64,000 nucleotides of DNA from Dryas octopetala (taxonomy: Eukaryota > Streptophyta > Magnoliopsida > Rosales > Rosaceae): contig OY992839.1 of assembly GCA_963921425.1 (NCBI GenBank), forward strand, positions 19,700,910 to 19,764,909. The letters are read 5' to 3'. The notes beneath the pieces were generated by a model that made no database searches, was not told the DNA's origin, and was given only the letters and a program-made list of their open reading frames with translations. Shown one piece after another: positions 10,485 through 22,038 of this stretch (positions are counted from its first letter, which is position 1; every line of letters starts with the position of its first letter). Both the position numbers and the translations under genes were made by a program.

Positions 10485-13400
10485 ATGATGGAGAGGGTAA
10501 GGAATATCAATTGGGACTCATTTGTCCAATTAAGGTCTTTCTACAAAAGGGTTTTAAATTTTGGCAATGAGATGATGAAGGGTCATTGCAAGATCTTGGT
10601 TTTTCAAACTTTCAATGGAATAGTTGCAATTGGCTCATTGATGTCCTTTGCTGTAGCCATGGCATGTGCATATTTGTATTTGTTTCCTGGTGTTCCCCCA
10701 GTAGTTCATAGTTATGGAGTTTCCAGTTCCAGTAGTTCTGTTGAAAACTGCAATGTTTATGAAGGAAGATGGGTTCCAGATGAAAGTTACCCTTTGTACA
10801 ATGCTTCCCAATGTCCATTTGCAGAACGCGGATTTAATTGCTTGGCTAATGGGCGGACAGATAGGGGTTATGCTAAATGGAGGTGGAAGCCAAAGAATTG
10901 TGATATTCCAAGATTTAATGTGCGTACTGTCCTTGAAAAACTTCGTGGGAAACGGGTTGTTTTTGTTGGTGACTCATTAAGTAGAACACAGTGGGAATCT
11001 TTGATATGTTTACTCATGACAGGGGTGGAGGATAAGAAGAGTGTGTATGAAGTGAATGGGAATGAAATCACCAAGCGGATTAGATTTTTATCTGTGCGGT
11101 TTAGTTCATATAATCTCAGAATTGACTTTTACCGGTCAGTTTTCCTAGTGCAGCCTGCTCCAGTGCCAATGCGAGCACCAAAGAGGGTTAAGTCGACACT
11201 TAGAGTTGACAAGTTGGATGACATTAGCAAAGATTGGATTGATTCTGATTTTTTGATTTTCAATTCAGGGCACTGGTGGACACCAAGTAAACTTTTTGAA
11301 ATGTGAGTTTCCTAGTCTTCTGAACATTGTCTTTCATAAATCATGCGTTCGGTGTATAGCCTACTTTTCTGTTATTATTATGGAATGCTTTCTGATATCT
11401 GATGTCAACAATATATACAAAGTGGCTTGACTTGCTTCGTGATTCTATTTTGTATGTTCTCTTAATTTACCCCCCTACATTCAGTTCCATAATCCTCAGC
11501 ATTAAGTGCTTGTGCATCATGCGTTCATGCTCCATGCTTCTTGGTATTGATGTTGACATGAAATGTAATGCATAAAATGGATTTTAACTTATTCATTAAC
11601 TAAAAGAGAGGGTTTTAAAGGCCTATGCATGTTACTTAAATATTCATAAAATGGTTCACAGGCCTTCTGCATGTTAGCTTGCACTAACAAGGTCAAGTTT
11701 CCCATGAAAGTTAGAAAATCCCTTAGTACTGATGTGGCCCAGGTCTTGGTTGAAGTTTCTTGATGATGCAAACTCCATTTCTGTTATGATTCTTGTATAA
11801 TTGTAGATCAGTATGTTTGCATGATACTTTAAATTAACTCGTAAATTTCATTTACAAGTGCCATAATGCATCTGGTGTGGATTTTTCTGCTTATGCTTAG
11901 CCATCAATAGAAATTTCATCAGTTGAGGGAAGGTGTACATATATAATCTAAATACGTATTATGTGATAAATAATGGGTAGAACATGCATAAATGAAGGTT
12001 GCATTAAAATTGCCGTTTAGGTGTACTCAACTTCTTTTGTGTACTCTCCATTTTCCTCTCTCGCTAATCAAACTAGTGACCCATTTGACATTGGTTGTTA
12101 CACAAAGACAAACAGACCATAGAAGGATCGGCTTACTCAACTTCTTAATTACAGTACCTTCTACCACGAAGATATTATTGCCCCAGTGGACAATTGGCGA
12201 AAAGATTTGCGGCCTGTACTTGTGTTATCCCAATGGAAATTTTTTTCGTTCGCTCCCCTTCACCTATTCATGTGTTTGTGATTGTGTGTGCGAGTGCAGG
12301 TGCTTGCAAGTTAGGGCTTCCTAAGTTAAGATGATAGGCTTCTGTTATTATTTTCTGTTTTCCTTCCTCATCAACCAGTATCTGAAATTATGTTGTATGT
12401 ACCTGCAATATATTTGAATGATTATGCTTTTTTGTCGTACGGGGCTTCTCAAGCAGCTTTCCATGAGTTTGCATACATAAAACTTTGAATTTAAACCTTT
12501 GTTTGGAAAGGGACTTTCAGAAATGTATTTTTGGATTGCTTCTAACCATTTTCCTTCAACAAAGTTTGGAATGCCAAGTCTAACTTTTTATCAGACAGGG
12601 GCTGCTATTTTCAGGTAGGTAAAGCACTGAAGCTTGGAATGCCAATTACCAGCGCCTTCAAAACAGCTTTAAACACATGGGCATCTTGGGTTGAGACCAT
12701 GATCGACACAAATAGAACACTTGTGTTCTTCAGGACTTTTGAGTCATCGCATTGGAGGTGCGCTATGTAGTTAATTATTTGGTGTTTCTTTAATACGTGG
12801 AATAAAAAAAGATTGAAATATTCTCATTATAGTGGGGCTGGTGGTTTTACTAAAAAGTAAATGAGCAATACCTAACCTCTTGATATAACAAGAAATTGAT
12901 TATTGCTCCTTTATGTTCAAGAACTCGTATATACCAAGACAAAGTCTTATCCATTGTAGAAAATTACATGTTATATATAAGTATATAACAATATACAAGC
13001 ATATATTTTTTTAAATATATTAACAAACCAAATCCTATAGAACTTCTTAAGGCTGCTGGAGCTCAGTTGCATCTAGCTTTACCAAATCTATTTTCTGTGG
13101 CAATGTATTTGAATTTAGTTGGTTTATATGTGTATAAGTTATCATGAAAACATTAATTACATTTTTTAAGTTCCCTTTTGAAATTTGTTATTTTGCTGCA
13201 TCTGTAGACACTTCCTATTCCCATTAGAGCATTTTATAGTTTTAGGCTTTTTGTGACCCTCCATGTTAATTTGTTATTTATGTCTTGTGAATATAATTTT
13301 CCATCCATGTTAGTACTCTATAGTTGTATTTTAATATAGTTCTATATCATAAAACTGAAGTTTTGCTAAAAGAATCCTCATGGAACTTGACAAAGAAAAA

Positions 13401-13992
13401 TAAACATTTGGTTGAATTTGGTTTGGTTTTTGGGGTACTCTTGGATAAACAAGAAATTCCAAGTCTTTATGGCCTCAATTTGTTCTAGACTTCTAGTTAC
13501 TGGTTAATCGTGGAAATGCACAGTTTGATTGGCTGGTCTTAAGCAATCCAACTTGTTATCTATAATTTGTCCTATTTTCTTCTTTATAAAAGCTAAATCT
13601 TTTACATTGCAATAATTTTTAATTATTCATCATCAACTATTGTTCCTGACTTAATGCAAAGCTTAACTGCTAGTAATATTTGTATATGCAACAGTGGTCG
13701 AAACCGTAATTCTTGCAAAGTGACTCGACTTCCTTGGTCAAGCTCCTGGGGAAGAGAGCGAAGCCCAATTTCAGATGTCATTATAAAGGTTGTGAGGAAA
13801 ATGACGGTTCCTGTGAAAATTCTGCATGTCACACCTATGGGAGCATTCCGTAGTGATGGACATGTGGGTACTTGGAGCGATAATCCATCGGTTCCTGATT
13901 GCAGCCACTGGTGCCTTCCTGGTGTACCTGATATGTGGAATGAAATTCTCTTGGCATATATGCTACCTGGTAATGGTGTTTCCCTTCAATGA
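10485..13992 (+). CDS. Trichome birefringence-like (TBL/DUF231) putative polysaccharide O-acetyltransferase
   Basis: Three exons, 10485-11302, 12599-12757 and 13695-13992, joined at GT-AG sites, give 424 residues. A hydrophobic segment at about residues 38-67 would anchor it in the Golgi membrane as a type II protein. The PMR5N/TBL domain starts near residue 88 (NCNVYEGRWVPDE). The esterase-like GDS motif is at 162-164 (VGDSLSRTQWESL) and the C-terminal DxxH motif at 394-397 (DCSHWCLPGVPDMWNEIL). Both halves of the proposed catalytic set are present. The family transfers acetyl groups to xylan, pectin or other wall polysaccharides; the substrate cannot be read here. The sequence resembles the TBL10/TBL11 type, which is a recollection, not a search. 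Two ATGs are adjacent and I used the first. The last residues after LLAYML are a loose end, and a longer alternative C-terminus is possible. Confidence 0.9.
11303..12598 (+). other. Intron 1 of the TBL gene
   Basis: Donor GTGAGT and acceptor CAG. Splicing completes an ATG codon across the junction (AT plus G), giving KLFEMGCYFQVGKAL, a continuous DUF231 reading. The open frame at 11992-12324 inside it has no domain and is taken as chance. Confidence 0.85.
12758..13694 (+). other. Intron 2 of the TBL gene
   Basis: The donor GTGCGC follows SSHW-AG and the acceptor ACAG precedes TGGTCG, restoring a Ser codon (AG plus T) and the reading HWSGRNRNSCKVT. The donor is slightly unusual (GTGCGC rather than GTAAGT). 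Confidence 0.85.
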
Positions 13993-15904
13993 ACTACAAA
14001 TTTGTGAATATGCTTCCTTCTTTTGCTCTTTGCATCAATGAGTACCTCTAGTTTCACACTGTTTTCGGAACAGCAGAAACATTAAAGAATGAGAGAAATC
14101 CAGCCTTTCTGATTTGAGTTTTTACCTATTCAGGAAATTTGTTTAATTGTTTGTCTTTTGTTGTACTATCATTTTTTCAGTCACTGTAACAACTACCGTT
14201 CAAACCATTGGGACTTGAGATGAAGCTGCCTTACTGTAATATAATGGTTCACGAGGCGTAGTAGTTGAAGAGTATATAAGTTGTAATTTGTATGCAAACT
14301 AGTGCTTGTAAAGTCCATTGGTTTCAGCTTTACTTTTAAAGTGAAATAGAAGTTTTTATACATTGTCCAAATTTACTCGGCTAGCAAGTTGTAGAGGCAA
14401 TTGACCAAAAAATAAAAAGGCAAGTTTTAGAGGCTTCTAAATTGCTTTGCTAGCTGTTTGCTGTTCTATGATAGATAAACTTAAACTGTAAATTAAATTA
14501 CCAAAACATACATATAGTGTCTCCACTATATGGAGAAAGGACCTCTACCCCCAGGAAGAAAGCTCTCTTCTTTGCCAACTCTACCCCACTACCAAGAGTT
14601 AGATTTTGTTTTCGCGGGTAGTTAAAATCCTAGATTGACACATGACCCACCACTACCACACATGACACATGACCCACAAAAAATGTAATGGTGATGCTCA
14701 CCACCTTTACTAGGCAGTGAGCAAATTTGCTCTCAAAATAATAGGTTTTCCATGATACTTGGTACGCAAATCTTGATACGAAAAGCATTTGATTAAGTTT
14801 GAATTGATGGTGATGAGTCCAAGTAATACTTCACTAAAAATATATTGTCATAATTTTAATGTCTTTTTAAAATATATATATATATATATAATGTTGTAAT
14901 TTGGCTTGGCTCCAAGTTGGCTGAGTTTCTTATTTCTTAAAATAGAGTGATTACTTTTTCGAATCAGAACAAGGATTTATTAGATGCAATTGCAGCTATT
15001 TTCCCTAACACACTCTTATTGCTATCATCACTTGACTGCTAATTTGGCTTTCAAGTATAGGTCATTAAGCCGCATGCAAAGGTGTTTAGTGAACATCTTT
15101 TGTATGTCTTTATGAAAGTTTGATATGCTCCTACTCCAATTTCTTTTCAAAAGTATATGGATGTTTTGACTCATGACGATGGTTTTAACTTTCCAACGGA
15201 AACGTTATAGGGATATGTCAAAGGGAAACTTCAAGTAAAGTATATTTTATGAACCTTTCTTAGACTAAGATTGGTAGTGATTTAAGATATTTAATTAAGT
15301 CATTTTCTTTTTCTTTTTTGACGGCTTTATGTTAAGTTTTAATTCCATAATTTTGGGCTCTGCCCAAAATCTCGGAGTTAAAACCTAATATGCAGCCTCT
15401 ACAAAGCTCACTTTACACCCTAAGAGGGGAAATACCCTTCAAATCGAGGTATGACTTTATTATGAATTAAAATGATCTTCTTATAAATTAAAAATTTTCT
15501 TATAAATTTTAAAACATTCCCGGTTTCTATCTAAAAACTTTTTTCTACTGCCCACTTAGGCTCGGCCCAAAACCCATTAATTTTGGCTATGTTGTGAATC
15601 AAACATGAGACCTCATGGAACAAACTTCAACTCTCAACCAACTGAGCTGACTAGTTTATTTGTCTAACTGGTGAATCATAACATATTTAATAGGTTTTTC
15701 GTTTGTATATTCTAATAAATTATTAATATGCTTATTAAGTTATTATATAATACTATAATCATATAATGTTAGTAAATAGTAATAGTGTAAACTGTGTAAT
15801 ACTATAAATAATAAACTTTTAAAATTATGTACAACATTACAAATTTACAACTATAGTTATTAAAGTTATTATAATAAACTTTTATAATACAGCTATAATT
15901 AAAG
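13993..15904. other. 3' flank of the TBL gene and intergenic DNA
   Basis: The transcript's 3' untranslated part probably runs to about 14340, given AT-rich text and several AATAAA-like words. Beyond it I see no coding frame with a family match. A short (TA)n run lies at about 14873-14891. Confidence 0.5.
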
Positions 15905-16452
15905 TTAGTAAACCACAATCACTCATTAATTCAACGATCTGAACCGTTCATTTTATAAGTTGATAGTCAAATATCATCCTTACAAAAAATCGGCCAAATA
16001 GGAATTTTTTTTACCTGTTCGAATGTACGATTATCATTAGAAAAACCACGATTATTCATTAATTCAACCACCGTTACGTCACTTTTACATCTTCGATTGA
16101 GCTAATTTTTTGCAAGAATTCTCTTTGAGTGGGGAACTAAAGTTTGAACAGTTCGGATCGTTGAAATCACGATCGATATGTGAGCTTCTACATATAAATA
16201 CACTTGAAGAGTATAATTCTAATAACTTTCCCGTTGAAACCTTGTCGTTTCCATAATTATGAAGACCACAACGTGATTTCAACAATCTGACCCATTCATA
16301 GTCAAAGATCATCCTTACAAAAAATTGGCCAAATCGAAATTCAATTATCCATTCGATCATCATTATAAAAACCACAATCGTTCATTCATTCGATCACCGT
16401 TATGTCACTTTATATCTCTGATTGATCTGATTTTTTGCACGAATTATCTTTG
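15905..16452. repeat. Diverged direct repeat (~350-bp spacing) at the LARD insertion point
   Basis: Two similar blocks, about 15905-16130 and 16262-16452, share 'tcatccttacaaaaaat', 'accacaatc..tcattaattc', 'accgttatgtcactt' and 'ttttttgcaagaat' in the same order. The right copy is cut after CTTTG by the LTR at 16453. The left copy shows the uncut form, CTTTGAGTG. It looks like a MITE-class or other non-coding dispersed repeat. Confidence 0.55.
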
Positions 16453-18956
16453 TGTAACGACCCGACCCAAAGTTGACTTTTAAAATAAATGGGCTTTCGA
16501 TTTTGACTTTGGGTCCGTTAGATAGGTTTCGATCCCACGATTTTATAGACACATAGCACGCGTCGATCCGAGTTACAGTTTGAAAGATATGGGCGTTTGA
16601 AGCGAGGGGCGATTTCGTAAAATTGGACAAATTGGGTTTAAAAATCAGATCTTTCTAGAATTTTCTCTCTCTCTAGAAGGTTCTCTCTCTCTTCTTTTTA
16701 TTCCTCTCTCCCCGTGCTCTCACTCTGGCTCGCGCGCACCTCTCTCTCGCTGCAACTGTGCAGCCGCCACTGTCACCGGCGCGTGGCGGCGCGTCCGGCC
16801 GTGGCTGACGACGGGACCGGCCCAGATCTCCTCGCCGTCCCTCCCTCCCTCTTCCTTTCCCTGGCATCGGTTCAGCCTATGCATTCCCCAAACCAGAAAC
16901 CCAGTTTAGGCCGGTTGTAGCTCCGGTGGTGACGCGGGGATTCCGGCGGTTTCGCAACCCAGCTCTGGCCCAGAAAGCTCCCTCTCGTCGAACCCGTCAC
17001 GATGGTACCCTCCGATCGTCCATCGGAGTTCGCACGACGGCGAATCGACCACTCAAGGTCGGCGGCTTCCGCCGCCGATTCCGGCGTTTCCGGCGAGATT
17101 TGGCCCTCGATCCAGTTATGAGAAATGATCCTCTAGGTATGGGCTTTCTTTCCCCTTGCTCTTGCGTGTCAATTTTGAGAATTTGGAGATCGAAATTTTT
17201 AGGGCTTGAATCCATTTCGGGTTTACCTTGAATTGAGCATAGTTAAATGAATTCTGAGTTGTTTTTGGTCCAATTGAAGTGCCTAGGTTGATTGGGGTTG
17301 ATTTTAGTTGAAAAACCAAATTTTTAGGACTTGTCGCCGCTGCCTCCGCCACTTGTGGCGGCGGGTCAGCGGTTATTTGTCCCTTTTTGCCCAAATTGAA
17401 CTCCTAGGAGACCCTCGGAGGTTGTTTAGAGAATTCTGTGAAATTTCTGTATATATTGAAGTTGGTTGTCTGGTCCTAACAGGTACACGGGCTCGAGAAA
17501 TCTCATTCCCGATGCCGTTATGCTGCCGGATTTGGTATCCGAGCAGTGGAACTGTGATTGATGCTTATTGGATTGTATTGTAGAGTACTGTTATTGAATG
17601 GTCTGTTTTGTGTGATTGTTGCTTTATGTTAGGAAGACTAAGGGTAGGATTGGATCATGAGAGTGAATTGATGAGCATCTGAGGTTAAGGAAATAAATTT
17701 GGAATTTTAGAGTTTGTCTTAAGGATAATTGTTGAATTAGGAAAGAAATGTTTATTGTCGAAGTAAATAAATGATGATTAGGCGATTATTATATCGATTT
17801 GATCGAATTGAGTATGGAGAAAGTATTGGTATGATTTGAGTGACAAACAAGTGAAGAGTCGTGAATAGGAATCAATCTTGGAAAGGTCTCGGTGTAGTTC
17901 GGAGTAAACAGTGAGTGGGTTTGATAAGGAGAATTTAGAAAAGAATATTTAAAGACTGCTGTGTAAATGCACGTGTTGACCGGTCGAGCCTGCCTGTGTA
18001 AGATGCACGGGATTGTGGCCAGGATACGAGCCTGCTTGTGCGGAGAGACCCCTCCGTACGAGATTGTGGCCAGGATACGGTTCTGCTCTTACAGAATGAC
18101 CTCTATGTGCGAGATTATGGCTAGGATTTGAGCCCGCCCGAGTGCGGGATTGTGGCCAGGACATTGTCTACAATACAGGTACGAGAAGGATGTGAGTTTT
18201 GAGAATAAGTGTTTCGAGATATCAGCTTCCAAGGGTAAATTCAGTACAGAGTTTGATTTACGGTTGAGGGGATTTTAAAATTGTTTTGAAAGAGAAGATT
18301 TTTGAAAGTAATTATAAAGCTGGAGGATTTCCAAGAAACGAAGTGTGTGAAATTAGATAGATGGTTGTTTGGTTGCTTATATTGCATTTGTTTGCTAGGA
18401 CTTGGTAAAGTCTAGGCTTGAATCGTGAGGATGGAAGTGATAGTGTCTATGCATTGAGGTTATTAATTAGGACGTGAATAATTGAAGTTGAGCTTAATGG
18501 TTGATGATTAGACAATTGATTTGTCAGAGTATAATTATTGATGGAATATTAGGTGATTGAAGAATTTCGGACTTATGAAGATTAATTAGTTGCGCCTTGG
18601 ATTTATTGCGAATAATTTGTGGATTGTAAATTGAGATAACTGACAAAAGTATTTTGAGGCCTTGTGATTTCTTATCACGGGGTTATTTGTTTGAATGACC
18701 CGGTGCACCATGGATATGGTGCAGTGTGTTTAATTGTGTTTTTGCAGGTTAAGCAGGCTGAGAAAGCAGTGGGGAGAAGACGATGCAGTGGGACCCAGAG
18801 AGATTTATTTAATTGTTTTTACTAAGTGGTTTGTTTAAAATGTTTTTGACAGAATTATATTTACTTACGTTGTTGTGTTTGGCTCAAAAGTAAGAGAAAA
18901 CAGATTTAACAGTTTGATGTTCAGTATTTTCATGGCTCGAGGTTTGAGGCGTTTCA
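16453..18956 (+). repeat. 5' LTR of the LARD-like element
   Basis: Starts TGTAACGACCCG and ends GCGTTTCA. It holds a pyrimidine-rich GC-rich segment (16660-17130), a minisatellite (17960-18175), and a 3' part nearly identical to 4820-5020. Open frames inside it recur exactly in the second LTR and are not genes. Confidence 0.9.
17960..18175 (+). repeat. Minisatellite inside the 5' LTR
   Basis: About four imperfect ~50-60-bp units around GATTGTGGCCAGGATACGAG followed by CCTGC. The word content is unlike the array at 2094-2456, although both sit in the same relative place of related LTRs. Confidence 0.75.
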
Positions 18957-18958
18957 AA

Positions 18959-18970
18959 TGGTATCAGAGC
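18959..18970 (+). other. Primer-binding site (initiator tRNA-Met type)
   Basis: TGGTATCAGAGC, two bases after the LTR end, complements the 3' end of plant initiator methionine tRNA and marks where reverse transcription would start. Confidence 0.9.
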
Positions 18971-19573
18971 AAGACCCGGCCGGAAGTGTGTGGATTGCAA
19001 GACCCAGGGACCAATACCCTGAGTGGGCGGCTGCGCGAGGCAGTGGCGAGCTACCAGGTGAGGAGAAGTGAGTGATCCCACACTGCCCGGGTGAGGAATG
19101 GTGATGTTACAGGAAGTTTGAGGAAATCAGTTGAGAAAGAAAATGATTTTCAAGTGATTTCAGAAAAATATTTTATTTGAGCCATGAAAATGTTTGAGAA
19201 AGTTTTGAGAAATGTCTCCTGCACTGCCATCGTCTCTCTGCTTCTCAGCAAGTTCAGGAAAGTTGGAAGTTTGAGACTTAGTATGAGGTTTGAAGTTAGA
19301 GAAGTTGGAAGGTTGAGTAAGTTTATTAATAAGAGATCAGAGGGTCAATCAGAGTGACGCAACGGAAGCGTGGTGAGACTTAAACAAATCACCTTGACAA
19401 GTGACTAACAGATGGATTAGCGAGATACGACATATAAAGAAATATTTTACTTTGGTTCAGTCTCATGGTTGAATCGTTCATTGGTGGAACTGACTTAGAA
19501 ACTTGAGAGGAGTTATGAGTTGGGCATCACTTGTCTGTTACAATATATGCAAAATTTCGAGGACGAAATTTTT

Positions 19574-19588
19574 GTAAGGGGGGAAGAT
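19574..19588 (+). other. Polypurine tract before the 3' LTR
   Basis: AAGGGGGGAAGA directly precedes the second LTR (TGTAACG at 19589), the expected plus-strand priming site. Confidence 0.8.
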
Positions 19589-21162
19589 TGTAACGACCCG
19601 ACCCAAAGTTGACTTTTAAAATAAATGGGCTTTCGATTTTGACTTTGGGTCCGTTAGATAGGTTTCGATCCCACGATTTTATAGACACGTAGCACGCGTC
19701 GATCCGAGTTACAGTTTGAAAGATATGGGCGTTTGAAGCGAGGGGCGATTTCGTAAAATTGGACAAATTGGGTTTAAAAATCAGATCTTTCTAGAATTTT
19801 CTCTCTCTCTAGAAGGTTCTCTCTCTCTTCTTTTTATTCCTCTCTCCCCGTGCTCTCACTCTGGCTCGCGCGCACCTCTCTCTCGCTGCAACTGTGCAGC
19901 CGCCACTGTCACCGGCGCGTGGCGGCGCGTCCGGCCGTGGCTGACGACGGGACCGGCCCAGATCTCCTCGCCGTCCCTCCCTCCCTCTTCCTTTCCCTGG
20001 CATCGGTTCAGCCTATGCATTCCCCAAACCAGAAACCCAGTTTAGGCCGGTTGTAGCTCCGGTGGTGACGTGGGGATTCCGGCGGTTTCGCAACCCAGCT
20101 CTGGCCCAGAAAGCTCCCTCTCGTCGAACCCGTCACGATGGTACCCTCCGATCGTCCATCGGAGTTCGCACGACGGCGAATCGACCACTCAAGGCCGGCG
20201 GCTTCCGCCGCCGATTCCGGCGTTTCCGGCGAGATTTGGCCCTCGATCCAGTTATGAGAAATGATCCTCTAGGTATGGGCTTTCTTTCCCCTTGCTCTTG
20301 CGTGTCAATTTTGAGAATTTGGAGATCGAAATTTTTAGGGCTTGAATCCATTTCGGGTTTACCTTGAATTGAGCATAGTTAAATGAATTCTGAGTTGTTT
20401 TTGGTCCAATTGAAGTGCCTAGGTTGATTGGGGTTGATTTTAGTTGAAAAACCAAATTTTTAGGACTTGTCGCCGCTGCCACCACTGCCTCCGCCACTTG
20501 TGGCGGCGGGTCAGCGGTTATTTGTCCCTTTTTGCCCAAATTGAACTCCTAGGAGACCCTCGGAGGTTGTTTAGAGAATTCTGTGAAATTTCTGTATATA
20601 TTGAAGTTGGTTGTCTGGTCCTAACAGGTACACGGGCTCGAGAAATCTCATTCCCGATGCCGTTATGCTGCCGGATTTGGTATCCGAGCAGTGGAACTGT
20701 GATTGATGCTTATTGGATTGTATTGTAGAGTACTGTTATTGAATGGTCTGTTTTGTGTGATTGTTGCTTTATGTTAGGAAGACTAAGGGTAGGATTGGAT
20801 CATGAGAGTGAATTGATGAGCATCTGAGGTTAAGGAAATAAATTTGGAATTTTAGAGTTTGTCTTAAGGATAATTGTTGAATTAGGAAAGAAATGTTTAT
20901 TGTCGAAGTAAATAAATGATGATTAGGCGATTATTATATCGATTTGATCGAATTGAGTATGGAGAAAGTATTGGTATGATTTGAGTGACAAACAAGTGAA
21001 GAGTCGTGAATAGGAATCAATCTTGGAAAGGTTTCGGTGTAGTTCGGAGTAAACAGTGAGTGGGTTTGATAAGGAGAATTTAGAAAAGAATATTTAAAGA
21101 CTGCTGTGTAAATGCACGTGTTGACCGGTCGAGCCTGCCTGTGTAAGATGCACGGGATTGTG
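19589..21162 (+). repeat. 3' LTR of the LARD-like element, truncated
   Basis: Nearly identical to 16453-18020 and then lost after GGGATTGTG. It carries a 9-bp insertion near 20478. The missing ~930 bp are not found further right in the window. Confidence 0.9.
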
Positions 21163-22038
21163 ACCCATCGGAGTTCACCTTAAAGTTTTTTTTGTCCCAG
21201 TTTACCACCTGTAGCTTCCATATGTGTCTCATTTTACTTTGTTTTGTCAATAACTCTGTTAAACATGCTGATGTGGCACGCAGAATGTGTGCCACGTGTC
21301 ACATATTTTCTTTTATTTTCAGATTTTTAAATTTTTACGGACTCGTCTTGACTAGTACTAATTCACTATAAGGTGAAATTACCAATTTGCCTTATGAGAA
21401 AAAATTTGGAAAGTCTAAATTTATTTCTAAAAAATCAAAATAAATTTTCCTCTATTAAATAAATTCTAGAATTTCTATAAAGTCTCGGAAAAATTCTCAA
21501 AAAAATTTTAGAAATTACCAAAAACTTGTTTTAGAAAATTCTTTCTAGACTTTACAGAAATTGTATAATTTATTTTATAGAGGGAAATTTATTTTCCTCT
21601 AAGACCGAGAGGTCTTTTGGGTAGCAAGTTCACAAGAAAGGTATTGTTAGTTTTTAGAAGACCAACAGTGCAGACATTATATTTTTTGGACTTTGGGAGA
21701 TTACCCTATGAATTTCCAAAGAGTCTAAAATATTTTAATTTTCTAGAAATAAATTTGGACTTCCCAAATTTTCTGGAAACGCTCAAAGCGAAAATTGGTA
21801 TTTTTATCCCAAAGTAAATTACTACTGGTCAGGATAAGTTTGTAGGAATTTAACGTGTATTTTTCTAAGTCCGGAGCTATTTTAATTAATTTTCAAAGTT
21901 TATAAAAATAAAAAAATAGAAAAAATCCTAAAATAAAAGAAAATATGTGACACGTGGCGCACATCCGGCTAGCTCGCCACGTCATCATTTTTTACGGAGT
22001 TATTGACGGAACAAAGTTGAAGTTCCAAGTATGTAACG
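21163..22038. mobile_element. Inverted-repeat element (Mutator-like or MITE), right arm disrupted
   Basis: The left arm (about 21178-21320) contains CTTTAAAGTTTTTTTTGTCC and GCCACGTGTCACATATTTTC. Its reverse complement recurs at about 21940-22036 (GAAAATATGTGACACGTGGC ... GAGTTATTGACGGAAC). The outer ~40 bp of the expected right arm is missing here but similar text appears at 24263-24335. The middle is AT-rich and non-coding. Confidence 0.6.

Larger units (their letters stand above)
16453..21162 (+). mobile_element. Young non-autonomous gypsy-type LTR element (LARD-like), 3' LTR truncated
   Basis: Two LTRs (16453-18956 and 19589-21162) in direct orientation flank a core of only ~630 bp. A primer-binding site follows the first LTR and a purine-rich tract precedes the second. 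The core keeps the last codons of an integrase-like frame (NFEDEIFVRGEDC, about 19553-19591), typical of the 3' end of chromovirus-type Ty3/gypsy pol. No gag, protease or reverse transcriptase remains, so movement would need proteins from a relative. Over the shared ~1.57 kb I counted about four substitutions and one 9-bp indel between the LTRs, which implies recent insertion. The 3' LTR breaks off after CACGGGATTGTG, where nested elements begin. Confidence 0.85.

Noticed and set aside
11992..12324. Open frame within the TBL gene
   Set aside because: Wholly inside intron 1, which is supported by GT-AG sites and a continuous protein reading.
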